Below are positions 35,090 to 45,410 of a stretch of 64,000 bases of DNA, one piece after another. The notes below the pieces were generated by a model. It made no database searches and was not told the DNA's origin. It worked only from the letters and a program-made list of their open reading frames with translations. Source of the DNA: a virus. The stretch is from positions 1 through 64,000 of the IMG/VR virus record IMGVR_UViG_3300042521_002634. The stretch is one strand, 5' to 3'. Positions within the stretch are counted from its first letter, which is position 1. Each line of letters opens with the position of its first letter. The position numbers and the translations under genes are program-made.

Positions 35090-38000
35090 TTAGTTAGATC
35101 CTTTGCTTTGTTCATCTGAAGTAAGATACGTCCACCCTGGGAAATCGTTTTCAATTTCTTGATACTCATAGGTAAACGGTGCGCCAATAGCTCCCGTGTA
35201 CCTGGTGTACGAAAGATACGCGCCGTTAGTAAGACGAACGATGACTCTTTCTTGTTTTTCATTGTTCAGGTCTTTGACTGCAACAATGACCGCGTTTTCA
35301 TCTACTGGCGGAGCGTATTCTTTTGCCCGTCCTGATGGATCTTCATTTAGCCAGTCTTTGTACTTTTTCGCGCCACCAAAATCTTCTCCAAACCTGGTTT
35401 TAAGATTTTCATCTAGTTTTGTTTGGAACTTCTTAACTGCGCCTTCTTTTTCCATAACTACACCTTGACCGCCAACTGTCACAACTTCGTCAACAGACCT
35501 TCCGTTTATTTCAGTTATTCCGCGGTTCTTGAGTTCTTCAATCAAAAATGGAACTACTCTTGTGTGAACAACGATGTCTTTTAGCATATCAGTGCTAACT
35601 CTGTCCTTGAACATCAGCTCATAGCCGCCAGGAGCAGCGTTCTTAAGATTGTCGTTTTCTTCAGATCTAGCGCCATAAGTATCGACGTAGTTGGCATAGA
35701 AATCAAGTCGCGTGAACAGATCAACCGCGTCAAATGTCACTGTAGCGTCACTGGCGTCACTGACGCCGTAGCCGATACTTGAGGTTACAGTCATGTCTTT
35801 AGGCGAGAAGAATACGTAGTCTGCACCGCCCGTGGCCATGTCAGTTTCTGAAGACTGACCCGAGCCGCCGACGCCTTCGGTCCATCTTGCCAACGTCGAC
35901 ATAAGTGCTCTGTTTGGCCCAACGATAATGTCTGCTATCTTTTTGGCCGCAAGTTCTGGGTCAGGGCGGTACCCAGCAGACACAGTTAAATTATGCTCTG
36001 CAATTTCAATTTTAGCTTCTTTTGCCAAAGCTGCTGCTTTTTCTTTAGAAACTCGCATCTCGATACGGCCATTGGCGCCAACACCAACGTAGACGTCTTC
36101 AACTCCAATACCGTATTTAGTTTTTACTTCAGAGAGAATCTCTTGTCTGACTTCTGGTCTAGCTTCATTTCTTGACGCATTTGTTTTTCCACCAAGCACG
36201 CTCATAAGCCGATTTTCAATAAGAACGCGAAAATCTTGCTCTACCGATGGGCGTGGGTCAACAACGCCAGCAATATTAAATGCTGAGCGCACGCTGTCTG
36301 GCGACACGCCGTCTGGGACATCTATGATTACATAGTTGTTTAAGGCATTAACTACTTCATCGTAGTCCTCAACGCTTCGTGAAAAGACATGGTCTGTGTA
36401 AGAGCCTTGCGCTCCACGGAAAAATTGAATTTTTACGCCGTTAGGTAGTGTTGCTTCATATGTTGTTCCGTGGCGCCAATTGTTATAAACATTTGTATCT
36501 GGCTTTAAAGCTGGGACTGCAGCATCTTTTCGACTAATCTCTTTGAGTGCTACTCCATTAGTTATTGTGTACTCGTTGCGTTTAAGATCTTGTACATCTT
36601 TATACAATTGTTCACCAGCCCAAGCTGTGAGCTTGTATCTCATTCGAGTTATTTGCTCAGACGTCTCAAGAGAGCGTAGTCTAGTTACACGAACTGACAT
36701 GTCTTCTATGTCAGTCGAGTCTATCGCCGCGTAAGAACCAATAATTGCTGCATTCGGCTCGTCTGAAGCTACAAACGCAAACGCATCTGCAAGAGACGGC
36801 GTGCCAGGTATTCCTGAAGAAGTGTATGGTAACGCTTCTTCAATAATTACTGGCTCAACGCCTGGTCCAACTACTCCCTGCTGTTTATCTTTTTTACTTT
36901 TTGGAGGTTCAGGCGCTCTAGGAGCTAGAGGCATGTTGTCTGGAAACGGAACTTCAGGAGCTTTGGGAGCCCCTTTCGGGGCTTCAGCTTTTGGGAGTTC
37001 AGGTCCAGACGGTTCCGGTGCTGTAGGCGTGCCACCGCCGCCACCTTCTCCACCAACAATTTCAAGAGTCTTAGTTGACTTAATTTTTTCCTTGCTACCG
37101 TCTGTTGGCTTGACGTAGACGTAGTTCCAGTTAGATGGATCATAGCGATGAACAACGTACGTCACACCGTCTTTAGACTTAACTGTCATTCCTGGTTTTA
37201 CCAGTGTGACTTTGTCTTTTGAAAGTCCTAGTCCGCTACCAGGCGGTGGAAGATCTTTGTCGATGACGACAACAGGATCGTAGATCGTGCCATCTAAGTT
37301 CTTGATTATATGATCAATCGCTTCAGCTGTGGCTTCTTTTGCAACTGGCTCACCGCCGCTTGCTGAAATTTCATCACGAAGAGCGGCGAGTTCAGCTGCT
37401 GCCTCTTCACGAGTTATTTCACCGGCGTCGTAGCGCTCGCGAATATCTTCAATCTTTGCACGAGTCTTCTTGTACTTAGACTTATCACTGCCTTCAAGAC
37501 CCCAGTCGCTAGAAAGATACGTTTCAATATCGTCAAAGATGACGTCAAACGCATTGCTAACTTCTTCATCGCTTGGTAGTTGCCGTACTTTTGGCTCAGC
37601 AAGTTCAGCGTCTGTCGGTGTTGCTTCTGCGATTAGCTCGTTTACAGAAGGCAGATCGCATGGATTAGTTGCTGCAGACGTTAGTCCGCCTTCGCAATTC
37701 CAACCTTTAGCGATTGCTTTGTCCATCGCAAAACGAGCAAGTTCATCTTTAAATGCTTCGATAGACTCAGGACTCTTGTCTGCTGGAGCTGTCGGCCGCT
37801 GAGCAACTTCTGGCATATTTAGTACAGAGTCTTCAATGTCAAATCTGTCTAGAACGTCAGCACGACGCTTCTTTAACCGATCTTTGAGACCTTCAGCCAT
37901 GCCAGGATCTGTGACGATTGAATCAACTATTTGATCAATTCTTTGAGGAGTGATGTCCAGCAGTTTTTGAGCTGACGCTTTGCGCTGTTCTTCAGTCATT

Positions 38001-41000
38001 CCACCAAAGACTCTAGATGCTGATGGGTTGATGTCCGGATCTGTAAGAGTATCAATCTCGCCTACGCTGTCGCCAAACATGTCGCCTTTTTCAGCGCCAC
38101 GAGCACGGAACAGCAGTGCGCCACCCGGATCTACACGAAGAGGATTTCCATCGTTATCTACAACTATGTTGTCGTACACGAGGCCAGCGACATCGTAGTT
38201 ACCGAGCCACGCGTCAATTGCAAAATCTTCGCGGATCTTATCAATGAACTCACCGTCATTTAGTCGATCAGCAAGAGTTTCACCAGTTGTTGAAACAATA
38301 GGTGACACTGTACGTGGTGCGCCGTCTGCTTCACCTACGCGAACGTCTACAGCGTTTACGCCTAGTTCTTTGTAGAATGCAGACGCAAGAGCTTCGTTCT
38401 CTGCGTGCTTGAGAGACTTAGATTCTTTTACGTAGTAGATGTCACCATCTGGGTCTTCGTACGTTCCGCCGAGGTTTGAACCGAGTTGCGGTCCAACTTT
38501 GTCCCAGCTTGCGACGTTTGGCTTGGCTGGTGTGTCAACTGCTGCGTCGTCACCTGGTCCAAAAATATCTGAGTCAGCTGCACCACCGTCAGCGTCAACG
38601 CCAGAAGCTGAAACTTGGCGCAAACTCACGACAGTCAAGTCTGTTCGTCCACCCATTTCAACTCTGCGAGTGCTGTCTACTTCGTAATTACCCCAAGCAA
38701 TATGCTCTGCTTCTCCTGAAAACCAAGACACAGACGCGAACGAGATTGAAGTACCCTCATTTGGCTGTATCTCAAACACAATATGCGTTGTCTCGCTGTT
38801 TGGAGGATACTTCAGCAGCGACACGATATCCTCAGCTGCTTCATCTTTAGTTGTAAATGAGCGAGCGTCAATAGGCAGAACTACGCCAGGAGTTAGGTAC
38901 TGCTGAAGTGCCGGGTCATCTTTTCTCACGTCGATGTAACGATGAAGGCGAACATCATTCTTTTCAGCGGACGCGGCCATCAAACGGAAAAACGCTCCAG
39001 CTGAAGATTGATCTGAGAATATGTCAGCATCTCCGTCAGAGATAGCTTCTTTTCCTGTAGTCCACTCCGGGTACCCGCCGTACTCACTAATCAGCCTGTC
39101 GTACTCTGCTAGCGCGACTTCTTCATCTCCGCCGCTTTGACGTTTAACAGACTCATAGACTGCGCGACGGAAGCCGCTAGTGCTTTGTACTGGTCGCTTG
39201 TCGTCCATATCGTTTGTTGATCCACCGTCGATACTCATCAGCATTCCCCAGAAACCTCTAAAAGCTTCTCGTTCATCAGCTGAGTCACTAAACGACCACG
39301 GCATATAGCTGTCTAATACATTTCCAAGATTTTCAGCGCTGTACTCGTTTAAGTTTGGATCATTTTGACGGTTAATAAGATCGTCTGCAACTTCTTTAAT
39401 GCTTGGATTCTTTTCTTCATTCTTCGCAGCGTCTGTCATCTGCGCCACAGCAAGCGCTGCGCGTTGCGGAGTTGCTAGCTCGCCATTACGCTTGATCGCT
39501 TGCTTGATTTCCCAATCGCGTGCAGTATTGATGTCAGCCGGGTTAAAGTCTTCTCCACCGATCTTGTCAAGGTCGTCTCGCTGCATAGTGATGCGCTCAA
39601 CGTTTGTTTCACTGCCTTCAGGTAACGCGGAGTCGTAGATGCCAGCGACAACAATGTCGGAGTCGATTCCAGCAAAATCAAGTGATTCATACAAAGCTTC
39701 TGCTGGAACTGCTTCATCGCCACCGTCAAATGGCAAATAGCCAAGTCCGATCGCAACGTCACCATCGCTAGACGGTACCAACGCTTGACGAAGAGCTTTC
39801 TGTAGATTTTCTGCAGTAAAACTATTCGCTAAAATCTGAGGATCATCAGTGTAGTCTGTGCTGTCTTGGTCTACACGTCCGCGTGGGTTGTATTGCTCGA
39901 ACACATTTAGTTTGTACGAATCGTCAGAAGTGATAAACGTTTCATCGAACAATGATTGATCTACTGGATCGTTAGTCTCAGGCGTACTAGGAGCTTTTTC
40001 TGCAGTAAGGTACGGCACTGCTCCTTCTTCACTGGCTAACTTTCTAATAGATTTCTCGGCGTTGGACTTAGCTTTTTCTATAGAGAAACCACGAAGCTCG
40101 ACGTTTTCTATTTGCTTTTTCAGACTGTTATAGATTTGATCGTTGTTTGGCACGTCGTCAATAGCTACGCCAAGTAGATCTAAAACTTCGCTTGCATCGA
40201 CAGCTCCACTGTTATAAGAGTCGAATAACGCTTTTACTTCGCTAACTACACCGTCTAGCGCCGAAGGCTCAGCAGCGACTTCAAGTTCTGCACGCCTACC
40301 ACTAAAATCAATAGTTGGAAGAGAGAGATACTCATCAACTGCTTCCTTGAGCACAGAACCGGCGTCTTGCATGTCTGCATTAGTCGCGTTAGAGAGAAGT
40401 TCTGCCATTTCTCCAAGGTCAGCGCGAGCTTGATCGAAGTAAATATCGTTAAGCTGCGAGCCCTCTGGGTCTATGTTGTCTAGCGCGTCTCTAGCAGAGT
40501 CCGACAGCTTATTGATTTTTTCAAGAATGTTCGCATCGTCGTCGTCTAAGTCATCGAGATCTGCATCATCAATGTCTGTAAGAATTCCTTCCGCTGTAAG
40601 TGCGCCTTCGTCAAGAATGTCTCGAGCAGCTTCTGGTGATGTAAACGGTGGCTCGCCTGGGCCGGCAGTTGGCAGATCAAGCTCGTCTCCCCATCTATCT
40701 ACAAATGCATTAACAGCATCTTCTACAGACGTTTCGCCATTTTCTATTTGCGAAGCTTGATCGTTTAGATAATCAAGCACATCGTCTGTTAGACTATCAA
40801 CGTCTACGCCTTTTTCTTCTAACGCTTCTGTTAGCTTGCTTACAATCTCTTGAGATTTGCCGTAGTCGTCTGGCTCGTCTGGACCGCCTGTAGGTGGCTT
40901 GCCTGGGGCGCCGGCTGGTGGCTCGCCCGGGCCTTCGGTTGTTCCGCCAAACGCACGCGCAATTTCTTCGTCGTCGTAGCCGAGTATGTCAGCGATTTTT

Positions 41001-42850
41001 GCAAAATAGTCATTTGCAATTTTTTCCATCGCCTCGTCTTGATCATCAGAATCTTCAATTTCTTTAGCCGCGTCCATTTTGTCTTGCCGCTCTTCAAAAG
41101 CGTTGACAATAGCTTTCTTTTCAGAACGATTAAACGAATCATTATCATCAATGTTTCTAATGAGGTCTTCGTACTCGTCGCCATCAATGTTGCCAATGTT
41201 GTATCCACTTGTGTTTCTTAGGAACTCGTCACGCTCGGGGCTACCAGGACCTCCGCCTGTGGGTGGCTCGCCTGGGGCGCCAGTTGGTGGCTCGCCTGGA
41301 GCGCCTTTAGTGAGTTCGTCAAACAGCTCTTCACGCTCGGAGCCTTCGCTGTCGTCTTCAAACCTAGCGTCGAATGCTCCGTCGCGCCCTGGGCCGCCAA
41401 GGAACGCATTAGCCTCTGCTGGTGTAAGACGCGGCTTATTGAACGTGACAACTATTGCATCTGCGCCTTCTAGAGTTGGTGTTGTGTCAATTTCTACGAA
41501 TCCGCCAAGATCATTAGCTCTCTTAACTTGATCAGCAAAAGTCTCTAAATCATATTCGTACTCAGCAAGTGGGAACGAGATACTTACTCCGTTACCCTTT
41601 GGAATTGTGTTCGGTACAGCGAATGGTGGCTCGTCTGCTGGTGTTGACAGAGCTTCAAGATCTTGCTTGTAGTCGTCTTGATCAGCAAGAACAGCTTTTT
41701 GAACCTCGCTCCATGAGCGCATTACTTTTTTATCTTTTGCAAACGGATCAGTGTCAGTCGCTTCCATTCGTCGCACTGAGTAGCCGTAGTCAACGCCTGT
41801 GCCAGCCGCGTTAGGTCGTGCTTCGCGCTTTACTGTATAGCCGTCATCGCTTGTGTATTCAGAATAAGACGTGCGGCCCACTTGTCGCGTTTTGCCTAAT
41901 TGCTTCCAACCGCTAGGAGCATCCTTGCGCGTGAGAGTTGCTGAGTCTACATAGACATCGTCCATAGCATCATCACGGTCTGGAAGTTCTTCTACAGCTT
42001 TTGTAGGAAGAACAGCTTTAACTGACTCACCCTTTGCAGATGGCATAGTGTAGACGCCGTCGTCAAGATCTTTGCTTCCAGTTACCTCGATCTCAATTGC
42101 GTCAGTACCTGAAGCGCCAACAACACGACCCGACACCGTCTTGAACAGTCCGTCAGGCAGACGTAACTTGAACGACCAGCCGCCGCCCATTTCAGCAAAA
42201 CGGCCTTTGCGGTCGCGACGTTGAAGCTTGGCACGAAGACTTCTAGCAGCGTCTGAGTTTCCACCGAGACCAAGAACTGCAATGATAGGTGTCAACTGTA
42301 AATCAGCGTCGATTCTAATGTCGCGTGGAATAGCGCCTACTGGAAGTACTGATATTCGTGTAAACGCATGGCGATGTTCGACAGAACCTGGAGTCTGCGA
42401 GTACGCTGCTGCGACAAGATTTCGTAAGTTATCGTCAATTCGTGGATCAGCGGCAAGCCACTGTGCACGCGCAGCGCGTAGTGACGCTTCATTCATCGTG
42501 TGTGAACGAGTAGAAAGCGGATGCGCGACTGGCAAAAGATCTGTGTTAGACAGACGCTCTACACCAGGCTTTCCAGTTCGTGAAAGGTTTATAAATGAAT
42601 TTACAGCTCGTATAGCCGCAAAAACTCGTGCAGCAGGCTTAGCACTTGAAGACGATGTTTGAAGAGATCGTGAAGCTGCTATTACAGCAGAGTACGGTGA
42701 AATCTGACGATGTGTTTGCAGCTCTGAGTTTGCACTGACGACCATATCCATGATCGCACCCTTTAGAGCTTTTTGATATGTCAATGGCAGGTCAGCAAAC
42801 GCGTGACTATACTGATAGCTGCGTTTCTTTTGTTTATTGTGCTTAGTCAC
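35090..42850 (-). CDS. Giant 2586-aa multidomain head protein with ADP-ribosyltransferase-like and HipA-like kinase domains
   Basis: GTG start. Residues about 215-235 carry 'RRDRKGRFAEMGGGWSF'. Pro/Gly linkers (GAPGEPPTG type) lie near 520, 645 and 735, and a Pro-rich linker near 1960. Residues about 1295-1400 resemble a PF03496-type ADP-ribosyltransferase: 'RLHRYIDVRKD' (Arg), 'ARSFTTKDEA' (STS-like) and 'SGEAEHIAWGNYEV' (ExE). Residues about 1455-1680 resemble a HipA/PI-kinase fold: 'IYYVKESKSLKHAENEALAS', 'DAWLGNYDVAGLVYDN' and 'LRVDPGGALLFRA'. Residues about 2320-2450 ('SSETDMATGGADYVFF', 'YELMFKDRVS') may be a second transferase-like domain. It is encoded between portal-associated and protease genes, so I infer a virion-packaged polyprotein ejected into the host, in the manner of T4 Alt. 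Host targets are unknown. Confidence 0.6.
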   Translation of the reverse strand: MTKHNKQKKRSYQYSHAFADLPLTYQKALKGAIMDMVVSANSELQTHRQISPYSAVIAASRSLQTSSSSAKPAARVFAAIRAVNSFINLSRTGKPGVERLSNTDLLPVAHPLSTRSHTMNEASLRAARAQWLAADPRIDDNLRNLVAAAYSQTPGSVEHRHAFTRISVLPVGAIPRDIRIDADLQLTPIIAVLGLGGNSDAARSLRAKLQRRDRKGRFAEMGGGWSFKLRLPDGLFKTVSGRVVGASGTDAIEIEVTGSKDLDDGVYTMPSAKGESVKAVLPTKAVEELPDRDDAMDDVYVDSATLTRKDAPSGWKQLGKTRQVGRTSYSEYTSDDGYTVKREARPNAAGTGVDYGYSVRRMEATDTDPFAKDKKVMRSWSEVQKAVLADQDDYKQDLEALSTPADEPPFAVPNTIPKGNGVSISFPLAEYEYDLETFADQVKRANDLGGFVEIDTTPTLEGADAIVVTFNKPRLTPAEANAFLGGPGRDGAFDARFEDDSEGSEREELFDELTKGAPGEPPTGAPGEPPTGGGPGSPERDEFLRNTSGYNIGNIDGDEYEDLIRNIDDNDSFNRSEKKAIVNAFEERQDKMDAAKEIEDSDDQDEAMEKIANDYFAKIADILGYDDEEIARAFGGTTEGPGEPPAGAPGKPPTGGPDEPDDYGKSQEIVSKLTEALEEKGVDVDSLTDDVLDYLNDQASQIENGETSVEDAVNAFVDRWGDELDLPTAGPGEPPFTSPEAARDILDEGALTAEGILTDIDDADLDDLDDDDANILEKINKLSDSARDALDNIDPEGSQLNDIYFDQARADLGEMAELLSNATNADMQDAGSVLKEAVDEYLSLPTIDFSGRRAELEVAAEPSALDGVVSEVKALFDSYNSGAVDASEVLDLLGVAIDDVPNNDQIYNSLKKQIENVELRGFSIEKAKSNAEKSIRKLASEEGAVPYLTAEKAPSTPETNDPVDQSLFDETFITSDDSYKLNVFEQYNPRGRVDQDSTDYTDDPQILANSFTAENLQKALRQALVPSSDGDVAIGLGYLPFDGGDEAVPAEALYESLDFAGIDSDIVVAGIYDSALPEGSETNVERITMQRDDLDKIGGEDFNPADINTARDWEIKQAIKRNGELATPQRAALAVAQMTDAAKNEEKNPSIKEVADDLINRQNDPNLNEYSAENLGNVLDSYMPWSFSDSADEREAFRGFWGMLMSIDGGSTNDMDDKRPVQSTSGFRRAVYESVKRQSGGDEEVALAEYDRLISEYGGYPEWTTGKEAISDGDADIFSDQSSAGAFFRLMAASAEKNDVRLHRYIDVRKDDPALQQYLTPGVVLPIDARSFTTKDEAAEDIVSLLKYPPNSETTHIVFEIQPNEGTSISFASVSWFSGEAEHIAWGNYEVDSTRRVEMGGRTDLTVVSLRQVSASGVDADGGAADSDIFGPGDDAAVDTPAKPNVASWDKVGPQLGSNLGGTYEDPDGDIYYVKESKSLKHAENEALASAFYKELGVNAVDVRVGEADGAPRTVSPIVSTTGETLADRLNDGEFIDKIREDFAIDAWLGNYDVAGLVYDNIVVDNDGNPLRVDPGGALLFRARGAEKGDMFGDSVGEIDTLTDPDINPSASRVFGGMTEEQRKASAQKLLDITPQRIDQIVDSIVTDPGMAEGLKDRLKKRRADVLDRFDIEDSVLNMPEVAQRPTAPADKSPESIEAFKDELARFAMDKAIAKGWNCEGGLTSAATNPCDLPSVNELIAEATPTDAELAEPKVRQLPSDEEVSNAFDVIFDDIETYLSSDWGLEGSDKSKYKKTRAKIEDIRERYDAGEITREEAAAELAALRDEISASGGEPVAKEATAEAIDHIIKNLDGTIYDPVVVIDKDLPPPGSGLGLSKDKVTLVKPGMTVKSKDGVTYVVHRYDPSNWNYVYVKPTDGSKEKIKSTKTLEIVGGEGGGGGTPTAPEPSGPELPKAEAPKGAPKAPEVPFPDNMPLAPRAPEPPKSKKDKQQGVVGPGVEPVIIEEALPYTSSGIPGTPSLADAFAFVASDEPNAAIIGSYAAIDSTDIEDMSVRVTRLRSLETSEQITRMRYKLTAWAGEQLYKDVQDLKRNEYTITNGVALKEISRKDAAVPALKPDTNVYNNWRHGTTYEATLPNGVKIQFFRGAQGSYTDHVFSRSVEDYDEVVNALNNYVIIDVPDGVSPDSVRSAFNIAGVVDPRPSVEQDFRVLIENRLMSVLGGKTNASRNEARPEVRQEILSEVKTKYGIGVEDVYVGVGANGRIEMRVSKEKAAALAKEAKIEIAEHNLTVSAGYRPDPELAAKKIADIIVGPNRALMSTLARWTEGVGGSGQSSETDMATGGADYVFFSPKDMTVTSSIGYGVSDASDATVTFDAVDLFTRLDFYANYVDTYGARSEENDNLKNAAPGGYELMFKDRVSTDMLKDIVVHTRVVPFLIEELKNRGITEINGRSVDEVVTVGGQGVVMEKEGAVKKFQTKLDENLKTRFGEDFGGAKKYKDWLNEDPSGRAKEYAPPVDENAVIVAVKDLNNEKQERVIVRLTNGAYLSYTRYTGAIGAPFTYEYQEIENDFPGWTYLTSDEQSKGSN

Positions 42851-42861
42851 GTTTACCTACT

Positions 42862-43644
42862 TTATCTCTTCTTTGGTAACAGGTCTGAGTCAATACTGCT
42901 GTACAAGTCAACAGCAAGTCTTTTAGCTCTTATGTACGGACTTTCGTCTGCTCGCACAGCACGAACCCACGCGGCGCGAAGCGCCGGGATAATTTCGTAG
43001 CCTTGACCAGAAAATTCAGCAAAAGCTAATATCGCATCTTCTGGTGTAGCGTAATCTGCTTCATCTTTGATCTCGACGTCAAGAAGTCCAGAAGCCGTGA
43101 TTGATGTCTTACTTCGTGATGATTTAGGGTGACCGCTTGGCAGAATATCGTTGTCTTGCTTGTAGTTTGGATTAGCTGGTCGTCCAGATCTTAAAAGTCG
43201 AAGATACGCGTTTACACGAGCCATTGCCCAGCGGTCTCTTGTCATGCCTGGACGATGCGAACTTGAAAATGCTCCAGCGCCGCGACGATAGACTGCCTTA
43301 AGTTGCGCCATCGTTGCTCTTCGGCCATTTGGAGCTTTTTCATTGTGCTCTTTGACTTTGTTGCGTAGCGCCGTTTCTGTCTTAGCAGAGAACGTAATCT
43401 TTTTGCCACCTGCTGCCGAGCCTGGCTTGTTCTTCTTAGAACCGTAGATACGATCTTTCTTAGGAGCTCGACGAGACTTTGCAAATTCTTGAGATGTAGC
43501 TGCGTCTTTAGGCACACAGTTTGGGACCATCTTGCCATTTTTCTTTTTCATTCCAACTTGAACATAGCCGTCCCAACAAGGACCGCGCCCTGCGGCGGTA
43601 ACTGGTTGATACGAATCTAAAAGATCAATTGGCTCAGTTGACAT
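42862..43644 (-). CDS. Portal-associated head protein (DUF5824-like)
   Basis: A 260-aa basic protein. It opens with 'GPCWDGYVQVGMKKKNGKMV' and 'PNCVPK', a Cys-containing segment seen in many phage structural proteins. Residues about 95-170 hold 'LRNKVKEHNEKAPNGRRATM' and 'RWAMARVNAYLRLLRSGRPA', then 'NPNYKQDNDILPSGHP', typical of the DUF5824-like group. RBS GAGGTGTAACA precedes the ATG. It lies between the portal and the giant protein and probably belongs to the head or neck. Confidence 0.65.
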   Translation of the reverse strand: MSTEPIDLLDSYQPVTAAGRGPCWDGYVQVGMKKKNGKMVPNCVPKDAATSQEFAKSRRAPKKDRIYGSKKNKPGSAAGGKKITFSAKTETALRNKVKEHNEKAPNGRRATMAQLKAVYRRGAGAFSSSHRPGMTRDRWAMARVNAYLRLLRSGRPANPNYKQDNDILPSGHPKSSRSKTSITASGLLDVEIKDEADYATPEDAILAFAEFSGQGYEIIPALRAAWVRAVRADESPYIRAKRLAVDLYSSIDSDLLPKKR

Positions 43645-43646
43645 TG

Positions 43647-45374
43647 TTACACCTCTGTTGTTGGCGTCGGCTCTGTCGTCTTTTCTGGTGTCGGCGTCTC
43701 TACTGGCGATTCGGCAGCACTCGGCTGCGCTGTCTCTGTCTCTGGCGCGCCCTGCAAAATCTGCTGTAGTGCAGACGGCACAGGCGCGACGCTCGTAGCT
43801 TGCTGTGCGCTTCTTGCAGCGTCCATGACGTCAGGCGCGATCGCCGTCAGCACAGCTTGAGTAAGTTCAGGAGAGATTACGCCCTTGTCGATTATCATAC
43901 GAAGAGCGACTTCCTTAGCTGTTGGTGCGTCGGCCTCGCTAAATCCATGAGCACGGCGCCAAGTATCGTATGAAACTGCACCACGGTCAAATCCACTGTC
44001 AGCGTCTGCAGCGCGGTCATTACGAGTTGATACCTGCGATGGGTCGTACCAAGCGACAATTCGTGAAACTTCCGTTGGATCAAATCCATTAGCAATCAAG
44101 TATGGACGCAGATAGACAACTGTCAGCGCGTCGGCGATAAGCAGCATCAACGGTTCGATGTGAGCCTTATACAACGACTCATCAATTTGAAGTGCGTTGC
44201 TATACTTTACGTTTGCCATTCCGGTAACAACATCTTTTGGAATGTCGATGCCTTGAAGAATACGCTCAAGAACACGGTCAGCTCGCTGAGCAAGTGACGG
44301 GTCGAACGAACGCTCGAACTTGAACTGCTTAATCTTGTCACCAAGCTCTGCTGGGCCGCGAATGATCAACGGTACAACAGCGCTTGCTGAGTCCTCGTCG
44401 CGGATCGGCGTCGTCATAGCATCGATCAGCGCGTCTTCAAATTCGTCTTGTTGCTCTTCAGGCGTCGGCATTGACTCAAAATCTGAGCCCGTGTCGTAAG
44501 GATAGTCAGGATCTGGATTAGCAGCGACGCTAAGTCCGTCTGGCAAATACAAAGCTCCTGCGTTTAATCGTGACCGCGCAGTTGCACGGAACGTGCGATT
44601 CAAAAGCATAAGTTCAGCGCAGAGATCTAACAGTCCACGAAGCGATGAATCTGCTTCGTCGCTGTAGCGAGGATGCGCGCGCCAGATGCGGCCAACAAAC
44701 GCACTTCCTGGAACTTTAATTCCGCCTTTGCGTGTAGCGTCCTGACCAGACAACTCTCGTCGAGGCGAGATGACGTAGTTACCGCGCGTGTCAAGCGACA
44801 CTTCGTCTACTGAGCGAATGTCCCATGACTCTGGAATACTGTGCCCGGGACGCGCTGGCATCTGCACGAGATAGCACTCGCCTGCAACGCTAAGATTCAA
44901 CGCTGCGTCTCGAAGCATTCCAGCTTGGCCGCCGTAAGCAGAGTCAAGACGCGATAGCGCGCGTTCTGCTGCCGCGGCTAGTGCAGCGTCCACCTTAGTG
45001 GCTGAACGAACGTTGACAGGCATCTCTGCTGGGTTCTCAACAACTGCTGCGTGCAAACGAATTCGTGACACGACTGAGCCAACTAAGTTAAAAGCGTATT
45101 TAATTTCTCCAATAGCGTCGTAGTACTCCCAGGCTTCAGACTGCCATTGGCTAGAACCAGCAGAGCGACGTTGCCTGAACATCTCTGCTTCATTCTTATT
45201 GTTTACGCTTACCTGTGCGGCAGCCGCTGTAAGACCGCGCGGCGCGTTATATGGAACTGAAATAGCTGGTGAGTATCCAGAAGGCACGATAAGCGAAGAT
45301 GACAATACCTGCGGATTAGTAGCGTTTGTGCGACGTGTTCGTGCTATTGATTGATTGCGCCTGAAGACGCCCAT
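43647..45374 (-). CDS. Portal protein
   Basis: A 575-aa portal of the actinophage type: 'MFRQRRSAGSSQWQSEAWEY', 'GEIKYAFNLVGSVVSRIRLH', 'GECYLVQMPARPGH', 'IDIPKDVVTGMANVKYSNAL' and a Glu/Thr/Pro-rich C-terminal tail. RBS GAGGAG precedes ATG 45374. It forms the dodecameric ring through which the terminase pumps DNA. It lies downstream of the small-terminase-like gene, in the expected order. Confidence 0.9.
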   Translation of the reverse strand: MGVFRRNQSIARTRRTNATNPQVLSSSLIVPSGYSPAISVPYNAPRGLTAAAAQVSVNNKNEAEMFRQRRSAGSSQWQSEAWEYYDAIGEIKYAFNLVGSVVSRIRLHAAVVENPAEMPVNVRSATKVDAALAAAAERALSRLDSAYGGQAGMLRDAALNLSVAGECYLVQMPARPGHSIPESWDIRSVDEVSLDTRGNYVISPRRELSGQDATRKGGIKVPGSAFVGRIWRAHPRYSDEADSSLRGLLDLCAELMLLNRTFRATARSRLNAGALYLPDGLSVAANPDPDYPYDTGSDFESMPTPEEQQDEFEDALIDAMTTPIRDEDSASAVVPLIIRGPAELGDKIKQFKFERSFDPSLAQRADRVLERILQGIDIPKDVVTGMANVKYSNALQIDESLYKAHIEPLMLLIADALTVVYLRPYLIANGFDPTEVSRIVAWYDPSQVSTRNDRAADADSGFDRGAVSYDTWRRAHGFSEADAPTAKEVALRMIIDKGVISPELTQAVLTAIAPDVMDAARSAQQATSVAPVPSALQQILQGAPETETAQPSAAESPVETPTPEKTTEPTPTTEV

Positions 45375-45410
45375 CAGTTTCTCCTCGTCATCAACGGAGC
45401 GTGTTTACGA

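Noticed and set aside
36801-37118. Gly/Ser-rich plus-strand frame opposite the Pro-rich linker of the giant protein
   Set aside because: Low-complexity complement of Pro/Glu/Ala codons, with no ribosome binding site.
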